Assembly (NCBI RefSeq): GCF_001577365.1
Contig: NZ_CP014516.1
Coordinates: 8,451 to 72,450 of the forward strand
Direction: 5' to 3'
Source of the DNA: Frondihabitans sp. PAMC 28766
GTDB taxonomy: Bacteria > Actinomycetota > Actinomycetes > Actinomycetales > Microbacteriaceae
Length of the DNA stretch: 64,000 nucleotides
Both the position numbers and the translations under genes were made by a program. Under the pieces are notes generated by a model. The model ran no database searches. It had not been told where the DNA came from and saw only the letters and a list, made by a program, of their open reading frames with translations. Of the stretch, positions 51,501-59,975 are shown in pieces (position 1 is the stretch's first letter; each line of letters opens with the position of its first letter).

Positions 51501-51656
51501 TCAGGTTGTCTTGCCGGATTGCTTCGTCTTCAGGGAAGAGGACACGGCGGATCCCGGCATTCCTCGTCGGTTCGCTTCTGTGGAGGTCAGGGCGGGCACG
51601 AGGACGATGGCTGCGAGGACCACCACGATCACCACAGCGACAGGAAGATACGACAT
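51501..51656 (-). CDS. Very small single-helix membrane protein
   Basis: 51 residues from ATG 51656. One strong transmembrane helix (LPVAVVIVVVLAAIVLVPAL) follows a four-residue N-terminus, then a basic, Ser-rich tail (SSSLKTKQSGKTT). No ribosome-binding site is evident. Small bitopic proteins of this type are often missed; the hydrophobic helix bounded by polar ends is the main support. Confidence 0.4.
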   Translation of the reverse strand: MSYLPVAVVIVVVLAAIVLVPALTSTEANRRGMPGSAVSSSLKTKQSGKTT

Positions 51657-51825
51657 GACCGAAGATACGACCCAGGTCATGGCCCGAAACAGGGCCGAAC
51701 GTCCCGGCCAAGACCCGCCCGCCCGGTATTCCGGCTCACTGTTTGTTCTGAAAAACGCGGGGGCAGCCCCACCTGCTGAACTCTGACAACTGCCAGGTCA
51801 CGCCAGGGGTTACCCCGATAGGTGG

Positions 51826-52650
51826 TTAGTGGGTGGGGTTCTTGGTGTCGGTGAGCTTTTCCAGCTCGGTGATCTTCTGCTTCAGCGTTCGAATCTCTCG
51901 AGTAGTCGCAGCCTCATCAGCGGCTTCGTCTTCGGTGATGTGGGTGCGGTCATCAGCGGATGATTCCCGGTCAATTTTTGAGTCCGCCCGGTCAAGGGCG
52001 GCAGCTCGCCGTTCCCCGTGACCGACATACGTCGCATCGACGCTGGTGAACGCGTCACGATCCGCCGCTGAGGCGCGTTCGTCCGCGATGTCATCTCGCA
52101 CGGTTGCCTCATCGTCTCGACGATCGGCGTCACCGAGGATCTTCCTCACCTTGTCGCTGAGTCGTCCGCGATCCAGGTCTTGGGCTTCCCGTTTTGTGAG
52201 TTTCCGCAGCTCCGACTCGACACCCTGATCGGTGCCATCCGGAGACTCATCGGAAGTGCCCTCAGTTTTACCCGTCAACATCTGACTGGTAACGATGTCA
52301 GGTTTGGCCGACCCGGGGATCGGGGCGGCGTGGGGGTGCTTTTCGCGTTGCATGTCCTCAATGGTGCACTGCAACCGGCCAAGGCCAGTACGACGGTCAT
52401 CGTTGTTCTGGGGCCAATCGACAATGCTGGCGAGCACGTGTGCGTCTGTCTCCATGGTGACGACCAACCGGCCAATTTCCTGACCAGCCTGACGGGCGAG
52501 GTCCCGCCACATATCGGGGCCCACCGGCAACTCCCCGATATCGCACCGGGCATGCCCAGTCGCGTCAAGAGACGCCCGGATCCTCGCCAGAGTGCCACTG
52601 GTGTTCAGCTTTTCGGCATCGCGCATTCGCTCACGATACGTTTCCCACAC
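51826..52650 (-). CDS. Hypothetical protein with charged coiled-coil C-terminus
   Basis: 274 aa from GTG 52650 (ATG 52626 also possible). The N-terminal 90 residues form a plausible helical domain (LARIRASLDATGHARCDIGE, then MWRDLARQAGQEIGRLVVTM). The C-terminal half is a highly charged Arg/Asp/Ala repeat region (DKVRKILGDADRRDDEATVR, then DERASAADRDA, RAAALDRADSKIDRESSADD) ending in a leucine-containing coiled coil (TREIRTLKQKITELEKLTD). Such RD-rich repeats occur near sensor and signalling domains in actinobacteria. No function assigned. Confidence 0.6.
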   Translation of the reverse strand: MWETYRERMRDAEKLNTSGTLARIRASLDATGHARCDIGELPVGPDMWRDLARQAGQEIGRLVVTMETDAHVLASIVDWPQNNDDRRTGLGRLQCTIEDMQREKHPHAAPIPGSAKPDIVTSQMLTGKTEGTSDESPDGTDQGVESELRKLTKREAQDLDRGRLSDKVRKILGDADRRDDEATVRDDIADERASAADRDAFTSVDATYVGHGERRAAALDRADSKIDRESSADDRTHITEDEAADEAATTREIRTLKQKITELEKLTDTKNPTH

Positions 52651-52914
52651 CCGGGTCGCTCATACTTTCCCGCATCGAAACGTCAGTAGACCACGGCAGA
52701 GCTTTGTGAAGCCCACCAGAATTCGAGGTCGTGGCCCGAACGAGCACTGTACCCACAGCAATGCACCTCGACCCTGTCGATTGTCGGCACGGCTGGGCCG
52801 GGACGCACGGTGTCGTGATCGCGGGATGGGGCGTCTGCATCCCGGTTCCGCCTTCAGAGTCACATGGGACCTTCTGCTCTGGCTGCGCTGACAATTGAGA
52901 CTTATCCTGCAGGC

Positions 52915-53385
52915 ATGAATTCATCTTCGATCCCAGACGAGTCGGCGTCGCCGACAAGGAGTAGAGCGTCGATCGTCGTCGGCTTCGACGGTTCGAGCCA
53001 GGGGCTCGCGGCGGTCAGGCACGGCATCTATCTGGCACCGCTTCTCGGCACGAATCTGCTCCTGGTGACCGCGTGGTCCTATCCACCGATGGTGTCGGCG
53101 ACGGGATACGGTGCGTGGTCCCCGGAGGACGACGCTCGCGGGCTCCTGAGCCGCGCCCTGACAAGTTTATTCCCCTCGGGAGCACCTACATGGTTCCACT
53201 CGGCTGTGATCGAAGGACCCGCAACTCGAGTCCTCATCGAGGAAAGTCAGGGCGCCGCCATGCTCATCGTGGGTAGTCGCGGCCACGGCGGCTTCGCGGG
53301 ACTGCTCCTGGGGTCAGTCAGCTCCACCGTGGCCGAGCACGCCGATTGCCCAGTTCTCGTCCTGCACGGCGAAAGCAGCCCCTGA
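52915..53385 (+). CDS. Universal stress protein, UspA family
   Basis: A 156-aa single-domain Usp. SIVVGFDGSSQGLAAVRHGI starts the domain, and the ATP-binding signature VGSRGHGGFAGLLLGSVSS is complete, so it belongs to the ATP-binding class; HADCPVLVLHG is the family ending. Usp proteins aid survival in stationary phase, starvation or low oxygen. The ATG at 52915 comes seven bases after TATCCT, so translation may be leaderless; the frame is open upstream to 52864. It stands alone and is not in an operon. Confidence 0.92.
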   Translation: MNSSSIPDESASPTRSRASIVVGFDGSSQGLAAVRHGIYLAPLLGTNLLLVTAWSYPPMVSATGYGAWSPEDDARGLLSRALTSLFPSGAPTWFHSAVIEGPATRVLIEESQGAAMLIVGSRGHGGFAGLLLGSVSSTVAEHADCPVLVLHGESSP

Positions 53386-53550
53386 GGTAAATTCCGCCTC
53401 GGCGTCACACAATCATGTTCACGCCGCATTGTCAGCTCTGCCAGTGTTCGCGGCTAGCGGCTACTCGCACGGCGGGCCCAGGCCGAAAGAAACTTGATAG
53501 GCCACAGGCCGGTCTCACAACCCTAGGGATTTGGGATGTCCCGCCCATTT

Positions 53551-53572
53551 GGAAAACGGCGGTGCGTTTTCC
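53551..53572 (-). terminator. Hairpin, possible terminator
   Basis: GGAAAACG and CGTTTTCC form a perfect 8-bp stem with a 6-base loop. It lies about 100 bases beyond the stop of the small minus-strand gene at 53671 and 165 bases beyond the Usp gene, so it could serve either side. Confidence 0.45.
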
Positions 53573-53670
53573 CTGATTTTGTGGGCCGCCCCGATTCTCG
53601 TATCTATGTGCCGGAAGGGTCTGCTTGCCGTGATGTCGTCAGGGTCGGTTGTGGGACGGTGGTGGTGGGG

Positions 53671-53829
53671 TTACTGGGTGTGGGTGAGGGCGGTGGTGGC
53701 GCCGGCGGAGAATGCGGCAGAGAGCGCTTCTCGGAGGTCGACGTCGGGCCGGTTTTTCAGCCACCGGGCAACGTACGCGTCACGTTCGGCCTGGAGGTAC
53801 GCGAGTTGCAGTTGGGTGAGTTCCGCCAT
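53671..53829 (-). CDS. Very small helical protein
   Basis: 52 residues from ATG 53829: AELTQLQLAYLQAERDAYVA, then RWLKNRPDVDLREALSAAFS. An amphipathic two-helix protein; the family is unknown. It sits 37 bases downstream of the next minus-strand gene and may be co-transcribed with the resolvase group. It is too short for ordinary gene finders but has good codon character. Confidence 0.55.
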   Translation of the reverse strand: MAELTQLQLAYLQAERDAYVARWLKNRPDVDLREALSAAFSAGATTALTHTQ

Positions 53830-53866
53830 GCTCCTATCTTCTCGCGACCGCTCACGTCAGGGCCCT

Positions 53867-54232
53867 TCAGTGCTGGCCTTTCAGCTTTGACTGCTTCTGG
53901 TGGGTGCTGGAGGCGTTGGTGGGGGTGAGGTTGACGATGAGGGTGTGGCCGTCTCGGCTGAGGAAGAAACGGTCCGGCGTCACGTCGGCGTGTGCCCTCT
54001 TGGTCAGGAGCGCGATGGTGTCGGTCATGATGTCGCTGAGGGTGAGCGGGGTCGGTTCGGTGTATTCCAGGTGCAGGCTCCGGAGGGTTGTCCCGGTTGT
54101 CCCGGTTGTGTCGACGACGTCGACGTGGAGGGCCGAGACGGCGTCGACCCACCGCGCGATGGTTGCTGCACCGGCGGTTTGTGCCCACTTCTTTCGCCTC
54201 CGTGCAGCCGGGCCGGAGCGGCGACTACTCAT
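53867..54232 (-). CDS. Small hypothetical protein downstream of the resolvase
   Basis: 121 aa from ATG 54232 (ATG 54247 possible). A basic N-terminus (RRSGPAARRRKKWAQTAG) is followed by a compact domain (IARWVDAVSALHVDVVDTTG, LSDIMTDTIALLTKRAHADV, DRFFLSRDGHTLIVNLTPTN). Not recognised. Its start overlaps the resolvase stop by eight bases, so translation is coupled and the two probably belong to one transcript. Confidence 0.55.
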   Translation of the reverse strand: MSSRRSGPAARRRKKWAQTAGAATIARWVDAVSALHVDVVDTTGTTGTTLRSLHLEYTEPTPLTLSDIMTDTIALLTKRAHADVTPDRFFLSRDGHTLIVNLTPTNASSTHQKQSKLKGQH

Positions 54233-54887
54233 AGGCGGAATCGTCATCGCCGTGGGATGAGGATGCGCCCGGGTCGTGGGCTCCCGTTATCGGCGAGGTC
54301 GTGGACTCCGCTGGGGTGTGTGCTTGTTGGTGCCGGTAGAGGGTGGGCCGGCTCCAGCCGACCAGTGCCGCTGCCACTTCGGCGGTTTTCCCTTCGGCAC
54401 GCGCCGTGGCGACGATCGCCAGTTTCTCCATCACGACCGCTGGGTCCACCCGGGGTCTGCCAAATTTCGTCCCGGCGTTTTGTGCGACGGCGACGCCAGC
54501 GCGGACGCGTTCGACGATCAGTTCCCGTTCGTATTCCGCGAGCGTGGCGAGCATGTTCAGCATCAGCCGGCCCGACGCGGTTGCTGGGTCGATCCCGTCG
54601 GAAATGGACCGCACCTGAATGCCCTGCTCGCGAAGACCTGCGACGGTGTTCAGGACGTCAAGGAGAGATCGGCCGAGGCGGTCGATGCGCCACACGACGA
54701 TGGTGTCACCCTCGGTAGCGTGCTCGAGCAGCCTCGTCATCCCGGGTCGTTCCGCAGCGGTCTTCCGGCCCGACATGACGTCGGAGAAGATGTCCCGTTT
54801 CTGCACCCCTATAGAGAGGAGCGAATCGATTTGTAGTTGCGGGTCTTGATTGTGGGTACTGACGCGGGTGTAGCCGAGAAGCCTCAT
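54225..54887 (-). CDS. Serine recombinase (resolvase/invertase family)
   Basis: A 220-aa protein with the small serine-recombinase fold. The catalytic Ser is in GYTRVSTHNQDPQLQ; VVWRIDRLGRSLLDVLNTVA and RLMLNMLATLAEYERELIVE are family signatures. A C-terminal HTH follows a FGRPRVD linker (VAAALVGWSRPTLYRHQQAH), then a polar tail. It would resolve plasmid multimers or invert/mobilise DNA at a nearby site. No res site could be identified with confidence; the direct repeat CGAAACG/CGAAACG just upstream (near 54938-54952) is one possibility. Confidence 0.9.
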   Translation of the reverse strand: MRLLGYTRVSTHNQDPQLQIDSLLSIGVQKRDIFSDVMSGRKTAAERPGMTRLLEHATEGDTIVVWRIDRLGRSLLDVLNTVAGLREQGIQVRSISDGIDPATASGRLMLNMLATLAEYERELIVERVRAGVAVAQNAGTKFGRPRVDPAVVMEKLAIVATARAEGKTAEVAAALVGWSRPTLYRHQQAHTPAESTTSPITGAHDPGASSSHGDDDSAYE

Positions 54888-55086
54888 GACCTCATCGTGT
54901 CTTGAATACCCCTAAGAGTCGCGCGAAACGCCGAAACGATGCGAGACAACTTTCTAAGACGCTGGGCTATCCCGAAGGTTCAGTGAAGATGGCGGTTCTT
55001 CATGCCGCCAATGAGACGTCTTGGAAAACTATAGGTTTACGAGGCGTCTCTGCACCCGTCATTGCTGATTGGCGGCTAAGGACGCA

Positions 55087-56541
55087 TTAGTACCGGGGTT
55101 TGTTCCATGCCACGATCAGAGCGTTGTGCAGGAGAAATATCCTGCGGGCGTTAAATGCGACAGGTGTTGCCTTTCTGTAGACGAAGTCGGTACGGTCAAC
55201 CTGGTTTTCGAAACGCGTACGAATCCCAATGGCCCCCGTCTCATACAGCTGACGTAACAACCGTTTGGTCTCAGGCTCGGAGACTTCGCCCTCGAGATCC
55301 TGTTGGATATCGTGCAAGGTAAATTCCGCTGACCGAACACCGTTGAGGGATTCAAAGAAGGACTGAGTCTTTTGCTGCCGGCCGGTCTGGTCAGACAAGA
55401 TTCCCGCCAGATTGTTCCTTACTTCTCCGACGAAGTACTGCTCGGAATAGTTGTGAACAGCAAGGACGGCGTCGGACTCGGTGACCGGCGTGGAGCCGGG
55501 ATGGACCTCCTGCAAGTGACCCAGAAGGGCGATCAGATCTCGGGGCAGCAAGCGAGTGTAGGCGAGTAGATACTCCGGTATCCGCTCGTAGGGTCCCTGC
55601 CCGATATCCCGCGCCAGATAAGTGTCAATAAACGATTTTACGGACGGCTGAGACACGTGCATCTTGTGATCGACAAGCGCCCAAAGTTTGCTGCTAGCGC
55701 CGACGCCGGAAGGACTCCAGTCGAGGTAAACCGTGTGCGACTTGAGTTTGTTAGAGTCCGTGCTTTCGAGGGCCTCAAACGCCTCCGTCCTGACTGCTGC
55801 GACTACCGTGACCGGCAAATCTTGCCCCGCTAAAAATCTGTTCACGGATTCAATCGCGTGAATTAGGCCCGCCAATGAGGCCCAGTCATCGTTCGTTTCC
55901 AAGAAGAAAGAATCTAACCCGTCGACGGAGATGACATGGCGGCTACTTGTTTGAACGGTTGCCAACGCGGCTCTCAGGACGGCCGCCACTTCAAGGGGGC
56001 CGAGGGGAGTGCTGTCGACATCGACGCCGAACGGACCCAGGGCAAAACGAAAAGTGGACTTCGTGCTCGACCAGCGGGCGACGCTGAGCTTCCAGTCATC
56101 CGGAAGAAGGCCGGCTTTGACGAGTTCCTTTTGAAGCGAATAAAAGTCGCCCGGAGCATCCAGCCCCTGGTCCCGAGTAAGAGACTCGATTACACGGAGA
56201 AGGAGCAGGAATTCCCAAGCCGACTGAGTACGTGAGGAGCCTTGCGTTTGACCCGTCTGGATGAGGGTCACATCGGCTACAGGAAAACCGCGAAGGTCCC
56301 AGGGCACAAAGAACCGGTCATAGCGCCCGGCCCATTTCAGCCGTATGTGCTCGAAAACTGCAGACTTTCCTGCTCCCTTGGGGCCAAGGATGAACCATGC
56401 CAAGCCGGTACTCATCAGATAAACAGAGTCCCGATAGTCTAGGTATCCCTCAAGGAGCAATTCCGGATCGATGATCGCCTCATCGTTCGCATCGAGGCGT
56501 CCCAGATGAATTGTTCGAAGCGGGGGCGGCTTAATCGACAT
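55087..56541 (-). CDS. P-loop ATPase, Sll1717-like, probable defence gene
   Basis: A 484-aa STAND-like ATPase. Walker A FILGPKGAGKSAVFEHI lies near residues 50-66, Walker B VISVDGLDSFFLETNDDW follows, and a C-terminal winged-helix region (LHDIQQDLEGEVSEPETKRL, RQLYETGAIGI) ends the protein. This arrangement matches what I know as the Sll1717 family, which occurs beside restriction systems and in other defence islands. It has lower GC than its neighbours. It diverges from hsdM with a 163-base gap. The effector mechanism is unknown; it has no visible nuclease domain. Confidence 0.72.
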   Translation of the reverse strand: MSIKPPPLRTIHLGRLDANDEAIIDPELLLEGYLDYRDSVYLMSTGLAWFILGPKGAGKSAVFEHIRLKWAGRYDRFFVPWDLRGFPVADVTLIQTGQTQGSSRTQSAWEFLLLLRVIESLTRDQGLDAPGDFYSLQKELVKAGLLPDDWKLSVARWSSTKSTFRFALGPFGVDVDSTPLGPLEVAAVLRAALATVQTSSRHVISVDGLDSFFLETNDDWASLAGLIHAIESVNRFLAGQDLPVTVVAAVRTEAFEALESTDSNKLKSHTVYLDWSPSGVGASSKLWALVDHKMHVSQPSVKSFIDTYLARDIGQGPYERIPEYLLAYTRLLPRDLIALLGHLQEVHPGSTPVTESDAVLAVHNYSEQYFVGEVRNNLAGILSDQTGRQQKTQSFFESLNGVRSAEFTLHDIQQDLEGEVSEPETKRLLRQLYETGAIGIRTRFENQVDRTDFVYRKATPVAFNARRIFLLHNALIVAWNKPRY

Positions 56542-56704
56542 TGTCTCAATGTATGCCCTTATGGCGGATTCTCAACTCGTTGAGGGGCCAAGATTCCGAT
56601 CGCTCTGTAATGCGCCCCGACATGGGGCGCGCAGAGGATCTTTGAGGCAATAGCGTTGGCAGGGCGCGCCACCACCGGAGAGGCGTAGTCGTGGAGGTCA
56701 GGGT

Positions 56705-57391
56705 TTGAGTTCGAATCATGCGTCGTTCATTTGGTCCATCGCGGACCTGCTCCGCGGCAGCTTCAAAGCGCACCAGTACGGCGACATTGTTCTCCCGTTC
56801 ACGGTCCTCCGCCGCCTCGACGCCGTCCTCGCCCCCAACAAAACCGAAGTCCTCGCGGCCGTCCGTGATGCCGAAGCGCAGGGCATCCCCGTCCGCCCGG
56901 CCCTGCTCAGGGCTCGGGCGGCCCATCAGTACTCGTTCTTCAACACGTCCCGCTTCGACCTGAAGGCGGTGCTTGGGGATCCGGAGAACATCACCGCGAA
57001 CCTCCTCGACTACGTGTCCGGGTTCTCGGAAAACGTGCGGGACATTTTCGATAAGTACAAAATCGTGGACCGGTTCCACGAACTCGACGACGCGGGCCTC
57101 CTGTTCCTTGTCACCCAGAAGTTTTCGGAGGTGGATCTGTCTCCGGGGGTGGTGCCGAATGAGGAGATGGGGCACATCTTCGAAGAACTCATCCGGAAGT
57201 TCGCGGAAGCATCCAATGAGACCGCGGGTGAGCACTTCACCCCCAGGGACGTCATCGAGTTGATGGTCGACCTACTCCTCACCCCCGACACCGACGCCCT
57301 CACCACCCCGAACGCGGTCCGCTCCATCTACGACCCGACCGCCGGCACCGGGGGATGCTGTCGGTCGCGGAGGACCACATCCGGCAGATGA
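56705..57391 (+). CDS. hsdM: Type I restriction-modification methyltransferase HsdM, N-terminal part
   Basis: HsdM methylates adenine in the recognition site and forms the core of the M2S complex. This part has the helical HsdM_N domain (SSNHASFIWSIADLLRGSFK, HQYGDIVLPFTVLRRLDAVL) and the start of the catalytic domain (AGEHFTPRDVIELMVDLLLT). It then breaks exactly at motif I: DPTAGTGG turns into CCRSRRTTSGR. One additional G in the G5 run at 57350-57354 restores GTGGMLSVAED and fuses it to the next frame. TTG start with an excellent GGAGG seven bases upstream. Confidence 0.88.
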   Translation: MSSNHASFIWSIADLLRGSFKAHQYGDIVLPFTVLRRLDAVLAPNKTEVLAAVRDAEAQGIPVRPALLRARAAHQYSFFNTSRFDLKAVLGDPENITANLLDYVSGFSENVRDIFDKYKIVDRFHELDDAGLLFLVTQKFSEVDLSPGVVPNEEMGHIFEELIRKFAEASNETAGEHFTPRDVIELMVDLLLTPDTDALTTPNAVRSIYDPTAGTGGCCRSRRTTSGR

Positions 57392-58668
57392 ACCCGACCG
57401 CGAAACTCACCCTGGCGGGGCAGGAGATCAACCCGCAGTCCTACGCCATCTGCAAAGCGGACATGACCGTCAAAGGTCAACCCGTCGACGCGATCGTCTT
57501 CGGCGACACCCTCCTTGATGACGGCCACCCGAACGCCACCTTCAACTACTGCCTCTCCAACCCGCCCTTCGGCGTCGACTGGAAAAAGCAGCAGAAACAC
57601 GTCACCGAGGAACACACGCTGCGGGGGTTCGCGGGCCGGTTCGGGCCGGGGCTCCCGCGGGTGTCGGACGGGTCGATGCTGTTCCTGATGCACCTGATCT
57701 CCAAAATCCGTCCCGCCACCGACACCACCCCCGGCGGGCGCGCCGGCATCGTCCTGAACGGCAGCCCGCTGTTTACCGGCGGGGCGGGGTCGGGGGAGTC
57801 GAACATTCGACGGTGGGTCCTCGAACGCGACTATTTGGAAGCGATCATCGCCCTCCCGACGGACATGTTCTACAACACCGGCATCGCCACCTACCTGTGG
57901 ATCCTCACCACCAAAAAACACCCCGACCGGGCCGGGAAAGTGCAGTTGGTGGACGGGACGAAACTGTTCCGGAAAATGCGGAAAGGCCTCGGGTCTAAAC
58001 GCAACGAACTCTCCCCGGACAACATCACCGAAATCGTTCGCCTCTACGGAGAAAACAGCGAGTCCAAAACGTCGAAGGTGTTCCCGCGGGAAGCGTTCTA
58101 CTACCGCACCATCACCGTCGAACGCCCCCTCCGCCGCAACTGGACCGTCACCCCCGACCGGCTCGACACCCTCCTCCTGGAAAAGCCGATCCTCAAACTT
58201 GACCTCGAGCAGCAGGCCGCCCTCCGGGAAGCGCTTGAAGGCATGGGGCAGGAGAGGGTATGGAAGAACCGGGACACCTTCACCCGCGACCTGAAAACCG
58301 CACTCAAGAGCGCGCACCTCACCGTGCCGGGGCCGGTGCTGAAGACGATCCTCAACGCCCTCGGGGAACAAGACGACACCGCCGACGTCTGTGTCGACGC
58401 GAAAGGGCGACCGGAACCGGATCCATCGTTGCGGGACACGGAGAACGTGCCCTGGGACCAGAACCTCAACGACTACTTCGACCGGGAAGTCCGCCCCTTC
58501 GCCCCTGATGCATGGATCGACGACACCAAAACGAAAGACGGCGCCGAGATCCCCTTCACCCGCCACTTCTACGAATACGTCCCACCACGGGCCCTCGAAG
58601 AAATCGACGCCGACCTCGACATCGTCCTCGGCCGCATCCGCACACGCCTCGAACACGTCAAAGCATGA
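57355..58668 (+). CDS. hsdM: HsdM, C-terminal part (same gene, next frame)
   Basis: 437 residues beginning MLSVAEDHIRQM, the direct continuation of HsdM after motif I. The catalytic motif IV NPPFGVDWKK is intact, as are LMHLISKIRP and GRAGIVLNGSPLF. The ATG at 57355 comes right after the G5 run and overlaps the first part by 37 bases; it could be reached by re-initiation, but a split at motif I would be inactive unless the two halves assemble. A base-calling error or a genuine one-base deletion are both possible. It overlaps hsdS by four bases. Confidence 0.88.
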   Translation: MLSVAEDHIRQMNPTAKLTLAGQEINPQSYAICKADMTVKGQPVDAIVFGDTLLDDGHPNATFNYCLSNPPFGVDWKKQQKHVTEEHTLRGFAGRFGPGLPRVSDGSMLFLMHLISKIRPATDTTPGGRAGIVLNGSPLFTGGAGSGESNIRRWVLERDYLEAIIALPTDMFYNTGIATYLWILTTKKHPDRAGKVQLVDGTKLFRKMRKGLGSKRNELSPDNITEIVRLYGENSESKTSKVFPREAFYYRTITVERPLRRNWTVTPDRLDTLLLEKPILKLDLEQQAALREALEGMGQERVWKNRDTFTRDLKTALKSAHLTVPGPVLKTILNALGEQDDTADVCVDAKGRPEPDPSLRDTENVPWDQNLNDYFDREVRPFAPDAWIDDTKTKDGAEIPFTRHFYEYVPPRALEEIDADLDIVLGRIRTRLEHVKA

Positions 58669-59972
58669 CGCAGGCAGCCTGGCCCGTCCTTCCTCTAAAA
58701 CGTCACTTACTTCGTAACGACGGCGGCTTTTGGGGTGATGAGCCCGTGGGCGAGAATGACACTCTCGTGTTGAGGTCGACGGAGCAGACAGCCGAAGGCA
58801 CTTGGGCGATTTCTGATCCCGCCTGGCGCCATCTGCCTGCGCTCAGACGGGAGGTTTCGCGGCTAAGGGCAGGGGATCTGCTTGTGACGAAATCGAGCGG
58901 GAGTTCCCTGCACTTAGGCAAGACGACGTTTGTCACGGCCGATGAGGAGTCTCTGCGGGCTGGGTTTTCAAATTTCATGCAGCGGTTGCGAACGGACGAA
59001 GACCTCGTCACCGAGTTTGCGTGGTACGCCATGAGGTCGCGGTTTGTCCGGGATCAAATCGACTTGCTTTCCACCACATCAACAGGCCTTGCCAATCTCA
59101 CGGCTAGCGCGTTGGGTGACCTCGTTATACCAGTTCCCACAGTCTCAGAGCAGCGCATGGCCGTGCAGTTTTTGGATCGGGAGACGGGGGAGATTGATGC
59201 GTTTATTCGGGATCAGGAGGAGCTGATCGGGTTGCTGCAGGAGCAGCGTGCCGCGACGATCAGCCACGCCGTCACCAAAGGACTCAACCCAGACGCGCCG
59301 CGCGTGCAAAGCGGAACTGCCTGGGGAAAAATCCCGGCACACTGGCGCCCAGCACCCCTGAAGCACGTTGCGAATCTGCTTGCCGGATTCCCGTTCGCCA
59401 GCGAGGTTTTTCGGCACGACTTGAACTCGATCTCGTTGCTTCGCGGTATCAACGTGGGCGTCGGAGAAATTGACTGGACGGAACGGGTCGGATGGCCGCG
59501 CGATCTGAGTGGTGGTCTCTCGGTTTACGACCTGAAAGATGGAGATCTAGTTCTCGGACTGGACCGCCCCGTAATTTCGCGGGGAATTCGCTTGGCCCGC
59601 ATGTGCCCGAGTGACCTTCCGGCCCTGCTCCTGCAGCGTGTCGCCCGCCTACGCGCCACGGACGGTGCATTGAACACTTTCCTTGAGTACGTTCTGTGCG
59701 GGGCGGAGTTCCGGAACTACATCGAGCCGCTTTTCACCGGGGTGAGCGTTCCGCACCTTAGCATCGACCAGCTCGGGGCTTTCGTGATACCGACACCGCC
59801 TCGGGGAGAGCAGAGCGCCATAAGCAGCTACCTCGAAAGTGAGTTGCAGCTCATCGACGCATCTATTTCAGACGCGAATGCCGCCGTGGAGTTGTCACGT
59901 GAGCGTCGTTCGGCGCTGATTTCGGCTGCCGTGACGGGGAAGATTGATGTGCGTGAGCACGTGGGGGTGTGA
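58665..59972 (+). CDS. hsdS: Type I restriction-modification specificity subunit HsdS
   Basis: A 435-aa DNA-recognition subunit with two target-recognition domains (roughly 1-180 and 210-390) separated by conserved helices. Each half ends with the same pattern: LGDLVIPVPTVSEQRMAVQF, then IRDQEELIGLLQEQRAATIS HAVTKG, and IDQLGAFVIPTPPRGEQSAI, then ELSRERRSALISAAVTGKID. ATG 58665 overlaps the hsdM stop (ATGA). The second recognition domain has lower GC than hsdM and hsdR, as often seen when HsdS domains are exchanged. The recognition site cannot be predicted. Confidence 0.9.
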   Translation: MTQAAWPVLPLKRHLLRNDGGFWGDEPVGENDTLVLRSTEQTAEGTWAISDPAWRHLPALRREVSRLRAGDLLVTKSSGSSLHLGKTTFVTADEESLRAGFSNFMQRLRTDEDLVTEFAWYAMRSRFVRDQIDLLSTTSTGLANLTASALGDLVIPVPTVSEQRMAVQFLDRETGEIDAFIRDQEELIGLLQEQRAATISHAVTKGLNPDAPRVQSGTAWGKIPAHWRPAPLKHVANLLAGFPFASEVFRHDLNSISLLRGINVGVGEIDWTERVGWPRDLSGGLSVYDLKDGDLVLGLDRPVISRGIRLARMCPSDLPALLLQRVARLRATDGALNTFLEYVLCGAEFRNYIEPLFTGVSVPHLSIDQLGAFVIPTPPRGEQSAISSYLESELQLIDASISDANAAVELSRERRSALISAAVTGKIDVREHVGV

Positions 59973-59975
59973 CGG

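Noticed and set aside
54902..55090. 62-aa plus-strand frame upstream of the resolvase
   Set aside because: TTG start without a ribosome-binding site and no family resemblance; more likely intergenic or a recombination site.
57350..57354. Phase-variable poly-G tract in hsdM
   Set aside because: Kept only as a possibility: five or six G are normally too few for frequent slippage, so a sequencing indel is more likely.
57328..58656. 442-aa minus-strand frame opposite hsdM
   Set aside because: Shadow frame; the plus strand has the NPPF methyltransferase motif.
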